Part shown: one piece after another, positions 11,889 through 22,849 of the stretch
Layout: each line of letters begins with the position of its first letter
How positions within the stretch are numbered: the first letter of the stretch is position 1
Source: Euborellia annulipes
Taxonomy: Eukaryota > Arthropoda > Insecta > Dermaptera > Anisolabididae
Assembly (NCBI GenBank): GCA_023213315.1
Contig: JAKCPI010004415.1
Location: 124,001 to 188,000, forward strand
Length of the DNA stretch: 64,000 nucleotides
Reading direction: 5' to 3'
Notes under the pieces: generated by a model
Database searches by the model: none
The model's input: only the letters and a program-made list of their open reading frames with translations
Told to the model about the DNA's origin: nothing
Translations under genes and position numbers: made by a program

Positions 11889-12231
11889 TCTTTTTTTTCA
11901 CAGCGTTTAATTCTTTTTTGACATTTTCGACTTCCTCTTTTTGGGTTTTTCTCTCAATTTCCATAGTTTTCTCCATTGAGTCCAGTCTCTCATTAATTTT
12001 GCTCTGCTCACTTTTTATTTCTCTTACTTCTGTCAGAATCTGCATTAAAATGTCTCTTTCCATGTTTGAAATTCCCTCCGGCGTCCCCTCTGCTCGTGGT
12101 CTTTTATTATCTTGTGCGGCCGGTGGAGTCCTTTGCAGTCCACCTCTCTGGAATGGGTTGCCAGTCGCTGCCAGAAACTTGTCCATTTTTTCTTGATCTG
12201 CGCATTTTGCCTTATCTTGCTTCGGCGGCAT
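11863..12231 (-). CDS. LINE ORF1, N-terminal part
   Basis: 122 codons from ATG at 12231 (MPPKQDKAKCADQEKMDKFL). A low-complexity N-terminus is followed by a charged heptad-like region (about residues 55-115, e.g. LTEVREIKSEQSKINERLDS) typical of the coiled coil that trimerises LINE ORF1 proteins. The frame closes at TGA shortly after a run of eight A's (minus strand, near 11891-11898). The ORF1 remainder continues in the +1 frame from exactly this place, so one A too many, or slippage, explains the break. ORF1p is expected to bind element RNA and form ribonucleoprotein particles. Confidence 0.8.
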   Translation of the reverse strand: MPPKQDKAKCADQEKMDKFLAATGNPFQRGGLQRTPPAAQDNKRPRAEGTPEGISNMERDILMQILTEVREIKSEQSKINERLDSMEKTMEIERKTQKEEVENVKKELNAVKKKIGGDREKE

Positions 12232-12614
12232 GGCTCTCCCCGTTCACCAATGCTGCTCGCTCACCTGCCTTGCTACTCCTTCCTCGTCCCCCCGATTCAT
12301 CCACTCGCCGTCGCCTCTGCTCGCTCTAGACTTCTCTCACTCCCCTCTATTAAGCCCGGGTCAAAGTCCAAATTTCTAATTTCTCTTCTTTTCCCCTCTT
12401 CTTTTTTCCTTTTAATTTTTCAATAAATTCAAAATTTCTCACCCTTATCCCTGTTGTATCTCGAAGACCATTAGACGCACTTGCAGGTAATTTCTTAAGG
12501 ATTCTCGTACTGAAGGTTTCATTCACATCGGTTCTGTAAAGCCCATCAATACTCGGTTCAGAACGGGAGCACCAAAAATTGTCGACTTCTCGCTACGAAT
12601 AATTTTCTCCGAAT
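12232..12614 (-). promoter_or_regulatory. LINE 5' UTR / probable internal promoter
   Basis: 383 bp between the 5' junction with the flanking repeat and the ORF1 ATG. It is richer in G+C than the host intron. LINE 5' UTRs normally carry an internal promoter; no specific element is identified here. Confidence 0.5.
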
Positions 12615-13391
12615 CTGTTGTATTTCATTTATCTCGCAAAAAAAAGTTCATGAAAAGTTGAAAATGAAACTATTCTGTCAGTGGCGTAAGTATATTGATT
12701 GGCGCCCCTCCGCCCTCCTCCCCGAAAGCAACAATAATGTCGCCCCCACCAAAAAAAAAAAATTAAAAAATATATTTGTCGATATAGAATTCCAAAAATT
12801 TTAAATTTAAATACATTTTATTATGATAAAAAATATTTAATAAATATATAGTTTGGACGGAAAGTGGTGTAGGTTTTACGTAAAACATATTTTTACGTAA
12901 AATTATTTAATATATGTGAGGTTTCACTAAGTTTTTTTTTTTTTTTAATTCAAATTATATACAAAATTTTATTGATTCAATAAACGCAACTCTCCCTACA
13001 GCTAAAATGATGCTCCCAAATTCTGACGGTCCTGGGCAAATACCCTCCCCCCTAGAGCAGGCGCTTTTTTTACTTTGTGTCTATCACGTTGATTATTTGT
13101 TGAACAGTTTTATTTAGATATATCTTTCTTTCTTAATGAATTGTAAAATTTATTTTGATGATTATGTCTTAACTACATTTTATTTTGTAAATTCGATCTT
13201 CCAGAAAAAAAAAATATTGAATTTAAACACCTTTTTTTTACAACTCTCATTGTAACTTCATTCGTAAATGGTTATTGTTTCTATTTGGTATATGTGGAGA
13301 AGAAATAAGAAATGAAAAAATGTGTTTTCAAAAACCCTATAAATTTTCACTATTAATAATAGATGATGGATTCATCTTGATCTTGGTTATA
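12615..13391. repeat. Long direct repeat flanking the LINE, right copy (777 bp)
   Basis: Second copy of 7146-7924, abutting the LINE 5' end. It continues without a tail into TATAAACCATATTTTCCC, the presumed pre-insertion sequence. Confidence 0.9.
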
Positions 13392-14766
13392 TAAACCATA
13401 TTTTCCCTTGTGCATGATAAGATTGTGGATATTTTTAATTTTCCATTAGGTTCTGTTTTTCTCAATTTTCTTTCTTTACTAAAATATTTTAACACAGTTG
13501 AGAAATAATCTTCTTATATATTTGGGGATAAAAACTTGGAAAAAATTTTTCTAGGGCTTTAAAAGAAACTTATTCCACTGTGGATGACTTTAATAAAAAA
13601 AAAAATACACTATCCTTTAAGTACTATTGTATAATGTTTAGATGGAAACTTTTTACAGCTACTTTTTAAGTTTCTATATAAAAATGAAAATTTCTGGTCT
13701 GGATAAAATTAGGATATAGAATAACTACCGACAATCAATATATCGCTAACTTGAAAGAAGTTAGCTAAATTTCATTTTGAAAATAGGTATTTCATAAACA
13801 ATTTGTAATTTAAAATCATTAAATTTTATTTTCATATTTATTTCTAAAAGAGCCTAAGATAGGATATGGCAAGAAGCCAGAAAAATTTCTGTTTATAAAC
13901 AAATGATGTTTTTTCTTTTCTTTTTTTTCATTAAATTTTATAGATGAGGGAATGAGAGTTGTGAAAATTGTACGACTGAGTTATTTCTAACCTTTAAAAC
14001 AAATTCTCATTTCTGTTCATTTTTATCACTCCACGTTGGTTATACTTGATGTCTCTAGAGTAATCCTGATGATATCTCCTTATATTTATTGTTTATCTGT
14101 GGCCTCAATCTTTTTCCGGCCTGTCACTCAACAAATTCGTTAAATCCACAGGTAGTTTGGAGAAAGGGCGAAGAAGTAGATATAATAGAATCCCTTTTTG
14201 AAATAGGAGAAAGATCATATAAAATTAAATGTCAATTTACTGATGATGATAATAATTTTTTTTTTTTTTTTTTCAATTAAGAACTTAATAAGATAATTTT
14301 ACAAAATTGAGATAAATTCATATAACCTTCTCCAGTCTATTACTTAATTCTATATAAATATTAAGGAAATAAAATAATAATATATTCAGTTTAGAAATAT
14401 TTCTTGTCGAAGAAATTGTAAGATTGATGATTAATCGGCATATTATATTTTTGATGTGAGAAATAAAGAGGAATTATTATGAACCTCCCTGATAATAGTT
14501 TATATATAGTAGAGGAAAAACCGAATCGCGAAAGACCATTCCCATTGCGTTTAATAAAAATTAAAAAATCTAGAATAATTTTTTAATAATTCATTGGCCT
14601 TCCAATTTATTTGAAATATCAATAAACTTGAAAATTTTATTCAAGAACTTGACTTGTTTTTATATTAAAAATAATTATAATTTGATAATTACAAAAATAT
14701 TATTAATAATATTCCCAAAGAAATGAGTAGTATTTAAAAAATTAAAAAAAAAGATGTTTTAAGTAC

Positions 14767-14958
14767 CTGAACTTTGGGAAGAAACTGCAAGTAGAGTTGT
14801 GACCCCAAGAGTAGTTCTTCCGGGTACTGAATCGACGTCCATCCAAAACGAGACCCATGAAATGACAACGATTAATATGGTGGGCAAATAACTTTGAACT
14901 AAATGGAAACCCCATGAGCGAGCTAAATGAAATTCTGCTACCAGGCAACTGTAGTTTC
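14767..14958 (-). CDS. Receptor exon f: pre-M1, M1 and M2 pore helix
   Basis: Minus-strand 192-bp exon (acceptor TTCCAG, donor TCAG|GTACTT). It begins with NYSCLVAEFHLARSWGFHLV, closing the second disulfide, then M1 with SYLPTILIVVISWVSFW, then MDVDSVPGRTTLGVTT and the outer M2 with LLAVSSQSS. M2 has the expected LGVTTLL core with Leu at 9'. The intracellular pore mouth reads V-P-G-R. Anion channels normally have P-A-R at -2' to 0', so the proline and arginine are kept but Ala at -1' is Gly. The retained proline favours anion selectivity by inference. Confidence 0.95.
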
Positions 14959-15492
14959 CTGGAAATAAAAATGTTAATTACAAGCTACGCCTGGTTAGTT
15001 ACATACACAAACAATGTTAAGTAAAATCATCCCTTCTAATTCAATGCTATACAAAGAAAATTTCAGCTGCATAAATGTCGAATATATGCTTTCAAAGTAA
15101 AATTAGCAAATGATTATAGAGAATAATGAACATATATATATATATATAAACTCTACCCCACAAGGCCCTGGCGGGCGGCGTCTCGGTATATGATTAAGAG
15201 TTGTCCAGATAAATGTATTTTGATTAATTTTGAACCATAATATAAAAATATAAAATAAAAAATCGAGTGGAAAATAAATTTTAGAGGGGGGGTTAGGAAG
15301 AGTAGGGCCGATAGAACTTTCTGAAGTCTGGAATACCATTTTTCAATTATTTACACCCTAGAGAATCGTAATTTTAAATTTTATTAAAATCGAGTAAAAG
15401 ATAAATTTTAGTGGGAGCGTCTCCCCCTGGTACGCCTGATAGAACTTTCCGAGGTCTGGAGTACCATTTCTTAATTATTTACACCCTAGAGC

Positions 15493-15650
15493 AGCGGTTC
15501 CCAACCCGTGGGCCGCGGCCCAGTTGTGGGCCGCGAGCTGATTGGAACTGGGCCGCGAACTTGGAACTATTAATTGCAATTGTTGAAAATTCAAATTTAT
15601 AAGAGTAAATTATATGCTAGGGCCATCTATTATACAAAAAATTATTGAAA
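15493..15650 (+). mobile_element. hAT-like MITE end
   Basis: Begins CAGCGGTTCCCAACCCGTGG followed by a CCGCGG-rich stretch. CAGnGGTTCCCAACC is typical of hAT-derived non-autonomous elements. A related TCAACGGTTGCCAACC start occurs at 26053 and 35449. Confidence 0.45.
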
Positions 15651-16325
15651 AAAGAAGAATTAAGCCTTCGGAAGTCATCGGGTATTTTCGGTATGCGGCG
15701 ACGATTGCTTCGGGTAATTAAAATATTATATAAGAAAAGTATCTAAATAGGGATGGTGGGTGGGATACTGGACGTCCACGAGGCAACATCCCATCATACA
15801 ATTCATGTGCCCATAACAATCCAAGGCCCTCAATTCCCCATTAAGATCCAATAATTCATTGAAAATGATAAATAATATCATGTAACCATAATAATTTATT
15901 AAAAGCTAAAAATTTTTTTTTTAATGAAATAATAGATACAAAAGTGACATACACTCCCCTTATAATCATTCACCGACAGCCGGTGAGATACTAATTGATC
16001 CCAGAATACATCATTCCTTATAAATGGACACGGCGGTCGCCACATACCCGAATATTTCCGAAATGCTTCGAATATAATCGAATCATCATGGCGCCATGGT
16101 ATTTTTTACAAGCAATAAATTTGAATTAGTATATTTTCTCTCTAAAAGATGGCCCCAGCATATAATTTACTCTTAGAAATTTCTTTTTTCAATAATTTTT
16201 TGTATAATAGATGGCCCTAGCATATAATTTATTTTACTCTTATAAATTTGAATTTTCAACAATTGCAATTAATAGTTCCAAGTTCATTAGTTGTTTCAGT
16301 ATTATAATAAAATCTATACTTATTA

Positions 16326-16560
16326 TCTATACTAATATATAAAAGCCAAAGTCTGTCTGTCTGTCTGCCTCTTTGCAACGTATAGACTCCAAAACTACTG
16401 GGCCGATTTTCATGGAGTTTTTTTTAATGGGTAGAGAATTTTCCGGGGCTGGCTTTAGGCTATATCAAATTAGGGATATGGAATTCCCTTTATCAAGGGT
16501 TCACAAATCTCTCATAGGAAAGCAGGTTCTAACCGCTTTATTAAAAATATATTAATCAAA
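16326..16560 (+). mobile_element. Helitron-like 5' end
   Basis: ATCTATACTAATATATAAA followed by a GTCTGTCTGTCTGCCTC stretch and CCAAAACTACTGGGCCGATT is the recurrent arthropod Helitron 5' terminal pattern (insertion at A|T, starting TC). No matching 3' hairpin/CTAG end was found close downstream, so this is probably a fragment. Confidence 0.5.
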
Positions 16561-16805
16561 TCTTCAAAATGAAAATAAAAACTCTTCCTCCCCCTAAAAT
16601 TCGACATTTCAAAAAGTTTTTTCTGATGATATTTTTTTGATTTTTCACTCGATTTTAATAAAATTTAAAATGACCCTTCTCTAGGGTGTAAATAATTGAA
16701 AAATGGTATTCAAGACCTCGGAAAGTTCTATCTGGCCTCCCAGTGAGGGACGTCCCTCCCTAAAATTTATCTTTCACTCGATTTTAATAATTTTTTTTTT
16801 TTTTT

Positions 16806-16908
16806 ATATATAAAACACTCACACTTTTTTCTCATTCACACTCACACACACATTCACACAGTCTTTTCGGCAACTCAGGCCATATAAGACATTAACGATA
16901 ACCGATAA
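16806..16908 (-). repeat. SINE family B, 3' fragment
   Basis: Minus-strand 3' end with the GT-rich segment and TATATGGCCTGAGTTGCC; 5'-truncated. It interrupts a copy of the repeat that otherwise reads CGATTTTAATAAAATTTAAA, with CGAT on both sides, so it inserted later. Confidence 0.6.
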
Positions 16909-17197
16909 AATTTAAAATGGCGATACTATAGGGTGTAAATAATTGAAAAATGGTATTTCAGACCTCAGAAAATTCTATCTGCCCTAACCCTCCTACCTTT
17001 TCTCCCTTCTTATTTTCTACTCGATTTTTTATTTCATATTTTTATATTATTTTGCAAAATTAATTAAAATACATTTATCTGGACCATAGTTATATCCCGA
17101 GACGCCTTCGACAACCCTCCCACCTCTAGTTAAGCCTAAATGATCATTATATTTCCCATTTTAAAACTTAAACTATATTAATAAAGAATAAACTCAC

Positions 17198-17332
17198 CAA
17201 TTTGAAAAGATTCTTGACAATCGGATGCTTTAATTTTAACGATTTCAAATTGGGGCATTCGCAGGCCTTTTCCCATAATAACAGGATTCATCGTCTTCCA
17301 TTCTAAAGAGAGCTCTTCAATCGTCTTTGAAA
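17198..17332 (-). CDS. Receptor exon e: loop F to loop C, first cysteine of second pair
   Basis: Minus-strand 135-bp exon (acceptor TTTTAG, donor ATTG|GTGAGT). It encodes SKTIEELSLEWKTMNPVIMG, then KGLRMPQFEIVKIKASDCQE and SFQIG. IEEL-LEW is the usual post-Cys-loop motif. The cysteine in ASDCQ is the first of a loop C pair whose partner is in exon f (NYSC); ten residues separate them, as in glycine and glutamate-gated chloride channels. It ends with one base of a split Gly codon. Confidence 0.94.
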
Positions 17333-19697
17333 CTAAAATTCAATTAGATTTATAAGGAAAATGTATACATCTATATCTATTATAAATTCAAAGAAGTTTA
17401 GAAAGTCCTTAAAAATATTCTTATATTTTATATGCGCTCCAAAAAACGTCAAAACATCCAATCTAATTTAATATTTTTTCTACCCTATGTATGAAATATG
17501 TAGAGAGAAAGTATTGCGATCATGTCAAAAATCCGATATCGAGATTTTGATAGATATACCAGGTACATGTTTTGAGGTCCCCTGAGGCCAAAAATGTGGG
17601 TCCCGCAAATTGGTCTGTGTGTGTGTGTGGACATTTTTAACCATGAAGGAATTGAAATTCTATATTTGAGTTAGGCACCTCCCGAACTCGTGAAAATAAG
17701 CTTTTAAACAAAACCGGCCAACAGGTACTAGTACTTTACTAATGAACTTTTTCAGTTTTTTTTTTTTTTTTTTTTTTTTCTCAAAATTTGCTCCAACGAT
17801 TTTGTTTAAAATTCATAAATGGTCTTTAAAATGTATATTCTCATTTTCCCCTTGAAATCTTTTGAAGCACACTTTACCCATTGGGAATTGGGATTTTTCA
17901 AATTCTTTTTCTGGTTCTTCCTTCCAAAGGGCCAATGTTAAATCCCTATGGATATTTGCATGTTAATTTAGATTCAAAAGGGGGTCCCCTTTTGAACTTT
18001 TTATATTAATACATTTTAAAAAATGTTTCCAATTCTTATGAAATGTTGTATTTATTAAGGATTCTCTATTGTGTATAAAATATCCAAATATGAGATTAAA
18101 ATTTTGGAAAATAACTATAGTTTATTTCAAGCAATCAACATTTAAAATACACAGAGCCTTTTGAATTAATTGACTTTTTCTCTTTTTACTTATGAATTGG
18201 AAGTGGTCAAGTTTGAAACTAATTTGGTATGGGAAACTAAATATATCTGGACACAAAAAATCTGGTGTGACCAGCAGAGTGCACAACTTTCTCTTACCGA
18301 AGGGTAAGAAAAAGTTGCGTGCTGGGCTCCAGTTACACAAGATTTTTTATTATTACAAACTCCCGGGGTGGAGGCCCCCGCCTTTGGTTCATTTCATAAA
18401 CTCTAGGTCGAGGTAACATATTTTTGTTTCGGGTCCGAATCTGATTAAATTTGCCGATAAAATTCAAAAATAAATTTGTGCATCTCATTAACAGAGATTG
18501 AAAAATAATTAAATAAAAATCATTTTTTTTTCCTTACTGAAAAAAATATCAGATTTCTTATAAATAATTTTCTCTTTCAATCGACAATTGTTTTTTTTTC
18601 ATCTCACATAGAAAATTATGGTTATTATTATTATTTCATCCAAAAGGCATCTGTTCCATACAATACGAAATGCTTTTGTTTAATGTATTTTGATATTTAT
18701 ACTCTCGTTGATTTTTATGAGATTCAGATCCATTTTCTTTTTATATAAATATTTAGGTTTGATATAATAATAGATTAAGTTAAAACGTATAAAATATTTT
18801 TATTTACTTTTCATTACTTTAATACTAAAAATTTAAGATTTATTTACTTAATTTAAGACCGATCGTAGATTTCAAATCCAAAGTAAAGTCACAAAGTGAA
18901 ATTGGTTTTTGAATTGCAAGCATTACGGATTGTAAAAAAAATGGCATATTTCTTTTGTCTTAAACTATAGTTAGATAAGTGACATCTATTATAAATCAAA
19001 AATAGTTAATGCTTGATACTTTAGGTCCAACTATTCCGTAATCATGGCTACACTACTGTCTACTTCCACCCTCACTAATAACATGGCTTAGCAATTTTCG
19101 ACATTGATTTGAGTAAAGCAGACGCATCCCTTTAAAGTTGCATTGCTTAAGGAGGCACTACCCTTAATGATCTTTACATGTGCTCCTATTTGGTTTTCAC
19201 TTATTATGAGTTGCAAATAACAGACACCTAGTCTTCATGTACTCATAAGATAAAAAAAAGTCAGAAAGTAAGAAGTCGAAATAAGCAATTCCCAAATAGA
19301 ATTTTCGATTATTATGCTCCTGAATTCCTCTCTAACAGATCACGCATATGCAGTTGCTAAATCTCATTAGAAATAAACATTTGATTGTTTCATTCTAGAG
19401 ATAAGAGGAGACCAGGTTGGCTGTTCACATTTTTTAAATTTTGCTTTTATGTTGTTTTTTTCTGACAATTGTGAGTGTAATACAAATTTAGAGCACCTCT
19501 ATACAAGCCTATTTAGTAAAAATTTAAATATTTTTTTTTTAACAATTCTATACAATGAGGACGGCTTATTGTGGACAATTTTATTTGTTAGGTGGTGCTG
19601 AATTTTTATGTTGGTAAGCTTAGTTTTTAAGTCTTTCTTTGAAATATTTACTTATAATCTTATCTTATATTAACAAATATAATTAAAAAAAACTTAC
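17333..19697. other. Intron d-e
   Basis: 2.4-kb intron. About 17469-17890 is a copy of the repeat also present at 22076-22400 and 46431-46800 (AGAGAGAAAGTATTG, TTTTGAGGTCCCCTGA). About 18225-18345 matches the other part of that family. 18420-19690 shows nothing recognisable. Confidence 0.65.
17469..17890 (+). repeat. Interspersed repeat (family of 22076-22849), partial copy
   Basis: Shares AGAGAGAAAGTATTG, a TCGAGATTTTGATAGATATA segment, TTTTGAGGTCCCCTGAG and a distal TTTACTAATGAACTTTTTCAG with the copy at 46431-46800. No coding capacity. Confidence 0.6.
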
Positions 19698-19780
19698 AGC
19701 TTGCTACTTCCATAGTGCATACTTGACTATCTAAAGGAAATTTCGAGAGATCCATCATACATGAAAATGTTAATTTTAAT
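19698..19780 (-). CDS. Receptor exon d: Cys-loop
   Basis: Minus-strand 83-bp exon (acceptor TTTCAG, donor GCT|GTAAGT). It encodes RLKLTFSC, then MMDLSKFPLDSQV, then CTMEVAS. The two cysteines are separated by exactly 13 residues and enclose FPLD, the diagnostic signature of the superfamily; the disulfide couples ligand binding to gating. The exon ends with one base of a Phe codon finished in exon e. Confidence 0.96.
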
Positions 19781-20144
19781 CTGAAAAAAAAAATTAAAAA
19801 ATTAAATTTCATATAAGAACAATATAAAATTTTTTAACATTAAGTATGGCAATTAATATAAAATTTATTTCTTTTATTTACTCGTAATAGCACCTCTTAT
19901 TATAATTCTAAAAGAGGATTTTATAAAAAGAGTCTCACTTAAATTTTCTCAAATAATAATTAAAATATATAAATATTAATAAATATAATAATATTATATA
20001 TATTATAATATTCAATTCATTTCTATGTCAATTCTTATTTACTCCTTTCTTGAGACGCATACTCAGACGGGATCCGAATTGATTTTTTCTCCAGGAAGAT
20101 ACCAACCCAAATGATAATTGCACCTTACGAACTTGAAATTTATT

Positions 20145-20472
20145 GATTGGAGAGATCAGAAGGATTACTCGTATTAATTTGCAGATGGTAGTGCAGGAAT
20201 AAAAAATTCGAAGAATTTTATCGAGGATATTTATTTAGCATGACGACTGACATTGCAATTATTCAGTTTCGGTCAAGGTTGACCATCTTCAGGCCTGAAG
20301 ATGGTCAACCTTGACCGAAACTGAATAATTGAATGTCAGTCGTCATGCTAAATAAATATCCTCGATAAAATTCTTCGAATTTTTTATTCCTGCACTACCA
20401 TCTGCAAATTAATACGAGTAATCCTTCTGATCTCTCCAATCAACTAATCTTTCTCGTGCTGTTTCTTCTTCT
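20145..20472. mobile_element. Foldback retroposon-like element with 12-bp target duplication
   Basis: 20143-20443 is an almost perfect inverted repeat with arms of about 150 bp meeting near 20293. The element plus a roughly 30-bp pyrimidine-rich tail is flanked by TTGAAATTTATT at 20133-20144 and 20473-20484. Each arm carries CTGAAGA-T, a GGTCAA/TTGACC stem and GAAAC. A variable-length target duplication suggests insertion by target-primed reverse transcription rather than a DNA transposase. Confidence 0.75.
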
Positions 20473-21719
20473 TTGAAATTTATTATACATGTACAGACTC
20501 TACACTACACCGAAACATATTATGCAAACCTTTATTACTCGTATAATTGATAGATAAAAACTATTTTTACTATAACTTTTTTAAGTCTATTTAGATTTTT
20601 TTTTACTTGTTTGGATCGAACATAGCCTAAGTGAAATTTAATAAAGATGCACTGTTTTAATCCAATTTTAATTTTTACTCTTCGCATTTGTTACCTTCAT
20701 CATTTAAAAAACATTAAGGTTTTAAAATATGAATTTAAATTTAGGCAAACAGCTTAAATATAAATTTATTTTAATTTATAATTTTTACTTGGTTCAATCA
20801 TAGTAATTTTTATATATAAAAAAAAGTTATCAGTATCTAGTGGGGTGAATTGATGACTAGCTTAAAAGGAGAAGAAGAAATGCGATTCCTCGCTTGAGTA
20901 AATCATTACATCTATTTACAAACTAGGTTATTGGACGAACTTGTTTGACTATATTCGAGCAAAAAATAATCGAGGAGAAATATTCAACTAGATAATTAAA
21001 TATAGATAATATAAATTCTTTTACTTGAGCGAGGAAGAAAAAAAATCGATCTCGATACAATCTCCACACAAAAGCATTTTTTATATAAATAATTTAAAGT
21101 CTGTGCTATTTAACAGATTGCTTTTGTGAATACCATGAAGTTAATTACTTCAATATCAGGCCTGGTAAGAAATAGAGCACTGATATTAAATTATTGATCA
21201 TTATTAATGACAAACATTAATTATTTAATGTATGTCATATTAGATTTGAAAATTCGTTTATTGACGGGGGACTTCAAATTGAAATGAAATGACAAAGAGC
21301 ATATAGATGAGATGTAGTATTTGAAGAGATGATATTAAACAGACAATTAATTTTCCAATAAAAGTAAATGGCACTAGAACATACTAGTAATTCTAGAAAT
21401 GAACTAAATATGGCAAAACACAAAACACACCTAAAATGTTTCAGTGACGAGATCATTTCTCGTATTTGGTTGGTGGTTTGGTCAAATATGAATTCAAAAT
21501 TGCGGAAAAACCCTGAAAAGTAAAAAGAAAAAAAATGCAGCGTTTTTCATGCGAAAATTTATTTAATAAAGCTTTGGTTCTGTTACCATCAAAAAGTTGA
21601 CTTTTTAAATTATTTCTTATTATAATTTAAAAACATATGTAAGGGCCTACTTACATCACTTTCATAATACACTAATTATATTCATTAAATATAAATTTGG
21701 GGAATGGAGAATTTTTATT

Positions 21720-22070
21720 GTTAGGGGAATTTTTAATTATAGACCACATTTTTGTTATTAATTATTTATTAAAAATACAAATACTGTACAACGTGTTTAT
21801 TAAAGCTTTTGTGGTTTGAAATATTATTATTAGGAGAATTTTTAATTATAGACCACATTTTTGTATTATATATTTATTAAAATTATTTATATATTTTTAA
21901 TAAATATTTAATACAAAAATGTGGTCTATAATTAAAAATTCTCCTAATAATAACTGTACAACGTTTCGACTGCTTATTCTACAGCCTTTATCAAGTACTG
22001 TGCTCCGACTCAAGTTAATTGACTTCCCCTAATAATAATTCAAACCACAAAAGCTTTAATAAACATATTG
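21720..22070. mobile_element. Nested foldback carrying the GAAACGTTGTAC hairpin family
   Basis: An inner palindrome near 21830-21950 pairs GGAGAATTTTTAATTATAGA with its complement. An outer pair near 21798-21830 and 22023-22062 shares AAAGCTTTTGTGGTTTGAA. A third copy of the terminal segment is at 21723-21795. Right of the inner palindrome, on the minus strand, lies TTGATAA-A, a GGCTG/CAGTC stem and GAAACGTTGTAC. The same segment recurs near 56540-56690 and 57045-57165 on the plus strand. Confidence 0.65.
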
Positions 22071-22075
22071 GAGAA

Positions 22076-22849
22076 TTTTTACTTTCTCTTACCTATAAAT
22101 ACAGTATATAGTGAGAAAGAATTGGATTCATGTCAAAAATGTCGAGATTTTGATGGATATACACGTTTTGAGCCCCCTGAATCCAAAAAAGTGGTTTTCG
22201 CGACACGGTCTGTCTTTGTGTTTGTGTGTCTGTGAACAAAATATCTCTCTAACGATTTTGATTAAAAAATCAATTATTTTTTAGATGCTCTTTAAAATGA
22301 AATTTTTTGAAGCAAACTTCTTGTACTTCATAGGGGGGGAATCTTGAATTCAAATATATGGGCGGAAACTAAATATATGTCTACACAAAAAATCTTGTAT
22401 AACAAGCACAGCACACCAGATTTTTTTAAATTAATTAATTTTGTTCACATATACAGTCAGACTTGTAGTATAGTCGACGCCAAAACGTTATTAAATAAAT
22501 TTTGGCATGGAAAGCTGCATATTTTCTTTTTACTTTTCACTTTTTTTTTGTATTTTTTTTGTCATATTAAGTTTATTTGATTGCTCGAGAGTGGAGCCTT
22601 AAGCTTAAGCAAAATGATCAACTGTGGGAAGTGTTGTCTTAAAAATAGCTTTAGTTTCTTCTTCAGTACCATTAAAAAAAGATGATTTATTTATTTTTAA
22701 AATATTCGTTTGGTTGACTAAGCACAAGGCTCCACTCTCGAGCACTTGTGGCACGACTGTAGATTCAAAGCCCTCAAAGTGTGTATTTCCGTTGAAATAC
22801 TTCCTATACTATGGCTTCTGTTGCATATATAGGTAAGAGAAAGTAAAAA
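22076..22849. mobile_element. Non-autonomous TIR element, about 770 bp
   Basis: Bounded by an 18-bp inverted repeat: TTTTTACTTTCTCTTACC at the left and GGTAAGAGAAAGTAAAAA at the right. Internal sequence includes the TTTTGAGC-CCCCTGAATCC segment shared with 17469 and 46431 and the GCACAGCACACCAGAT motif. No transposase. A half-terminus TAAGAGAAAGTAAAAATTA also occurs at 26995. Confidence 0.65.

Larger units (their letters stand above)
7925..12614 (-). mobile_element. Non-LTR retrotransposon (LINE), 4.7 kb, near-intact
   Basis: Minus-strand element. The 5' end is at 12614, followed by a roughly 380-bp 5' UTR, ORF1 in two overlapping frames (12231-11394), ORF2 (frame 11408-8092), a short 3' UTR and a tail of trinucleotide repeats (TAA on the plus strand, about 7925-7962). 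Plus-strand GCTTTATTCA just beyond the repeat gives AATAAAGC upstream of the tail. ORF2 has an apurinic-type endonuclease and a reverse transcriptase with YADD. Clade is uncertain; two ORFs plus a short-repeat tail fit the I/Jockey/CR1-L2 range. It sits in the f-g intron in the same direction as the gene. Near-identical flanking repeats suggest a young insertion. Confidence 0.92.
4631..14766. other. Intron between exons f and g
   Basis: 10.1-kb intron. 4631-6160 and 6600-7140 are AT-rich with nothing I recognise. 6170-6600 holds two SINE copies. 7146-13391 is the LINE with its long flanking repeats. 13392-14766 is AT-rich with no recognisable element. Confidence 0.8.
14959..17197. other. Intron e-f with composite inverted repeat
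   Basis: 2.2-kb intron. A segment at about 15165-15495 recurs inverted at about 16640-17125; both carry ACACCCTAGAG / CTCTAGGGTGTAAATAATTG and a CGAGACGCC motif. Between them lie a hAT-like end, an inverted pair around a GCAATTGTTGAAAATTCAAA segment (near 15570-15640 and 16180-16280), and a Helitron-like 5' end. Confidence 0.65.

Noticed and set aside
7146..13391. 777-bp flanking repeats as LTRs of a retrotransposon
   Set aside because: The interior has no gag/protease/integrase, primer-binding site or polypurine tract. It is a LINE with its own 5' UTR and repeat tail, and the tail lies inside the left repeat boundary.
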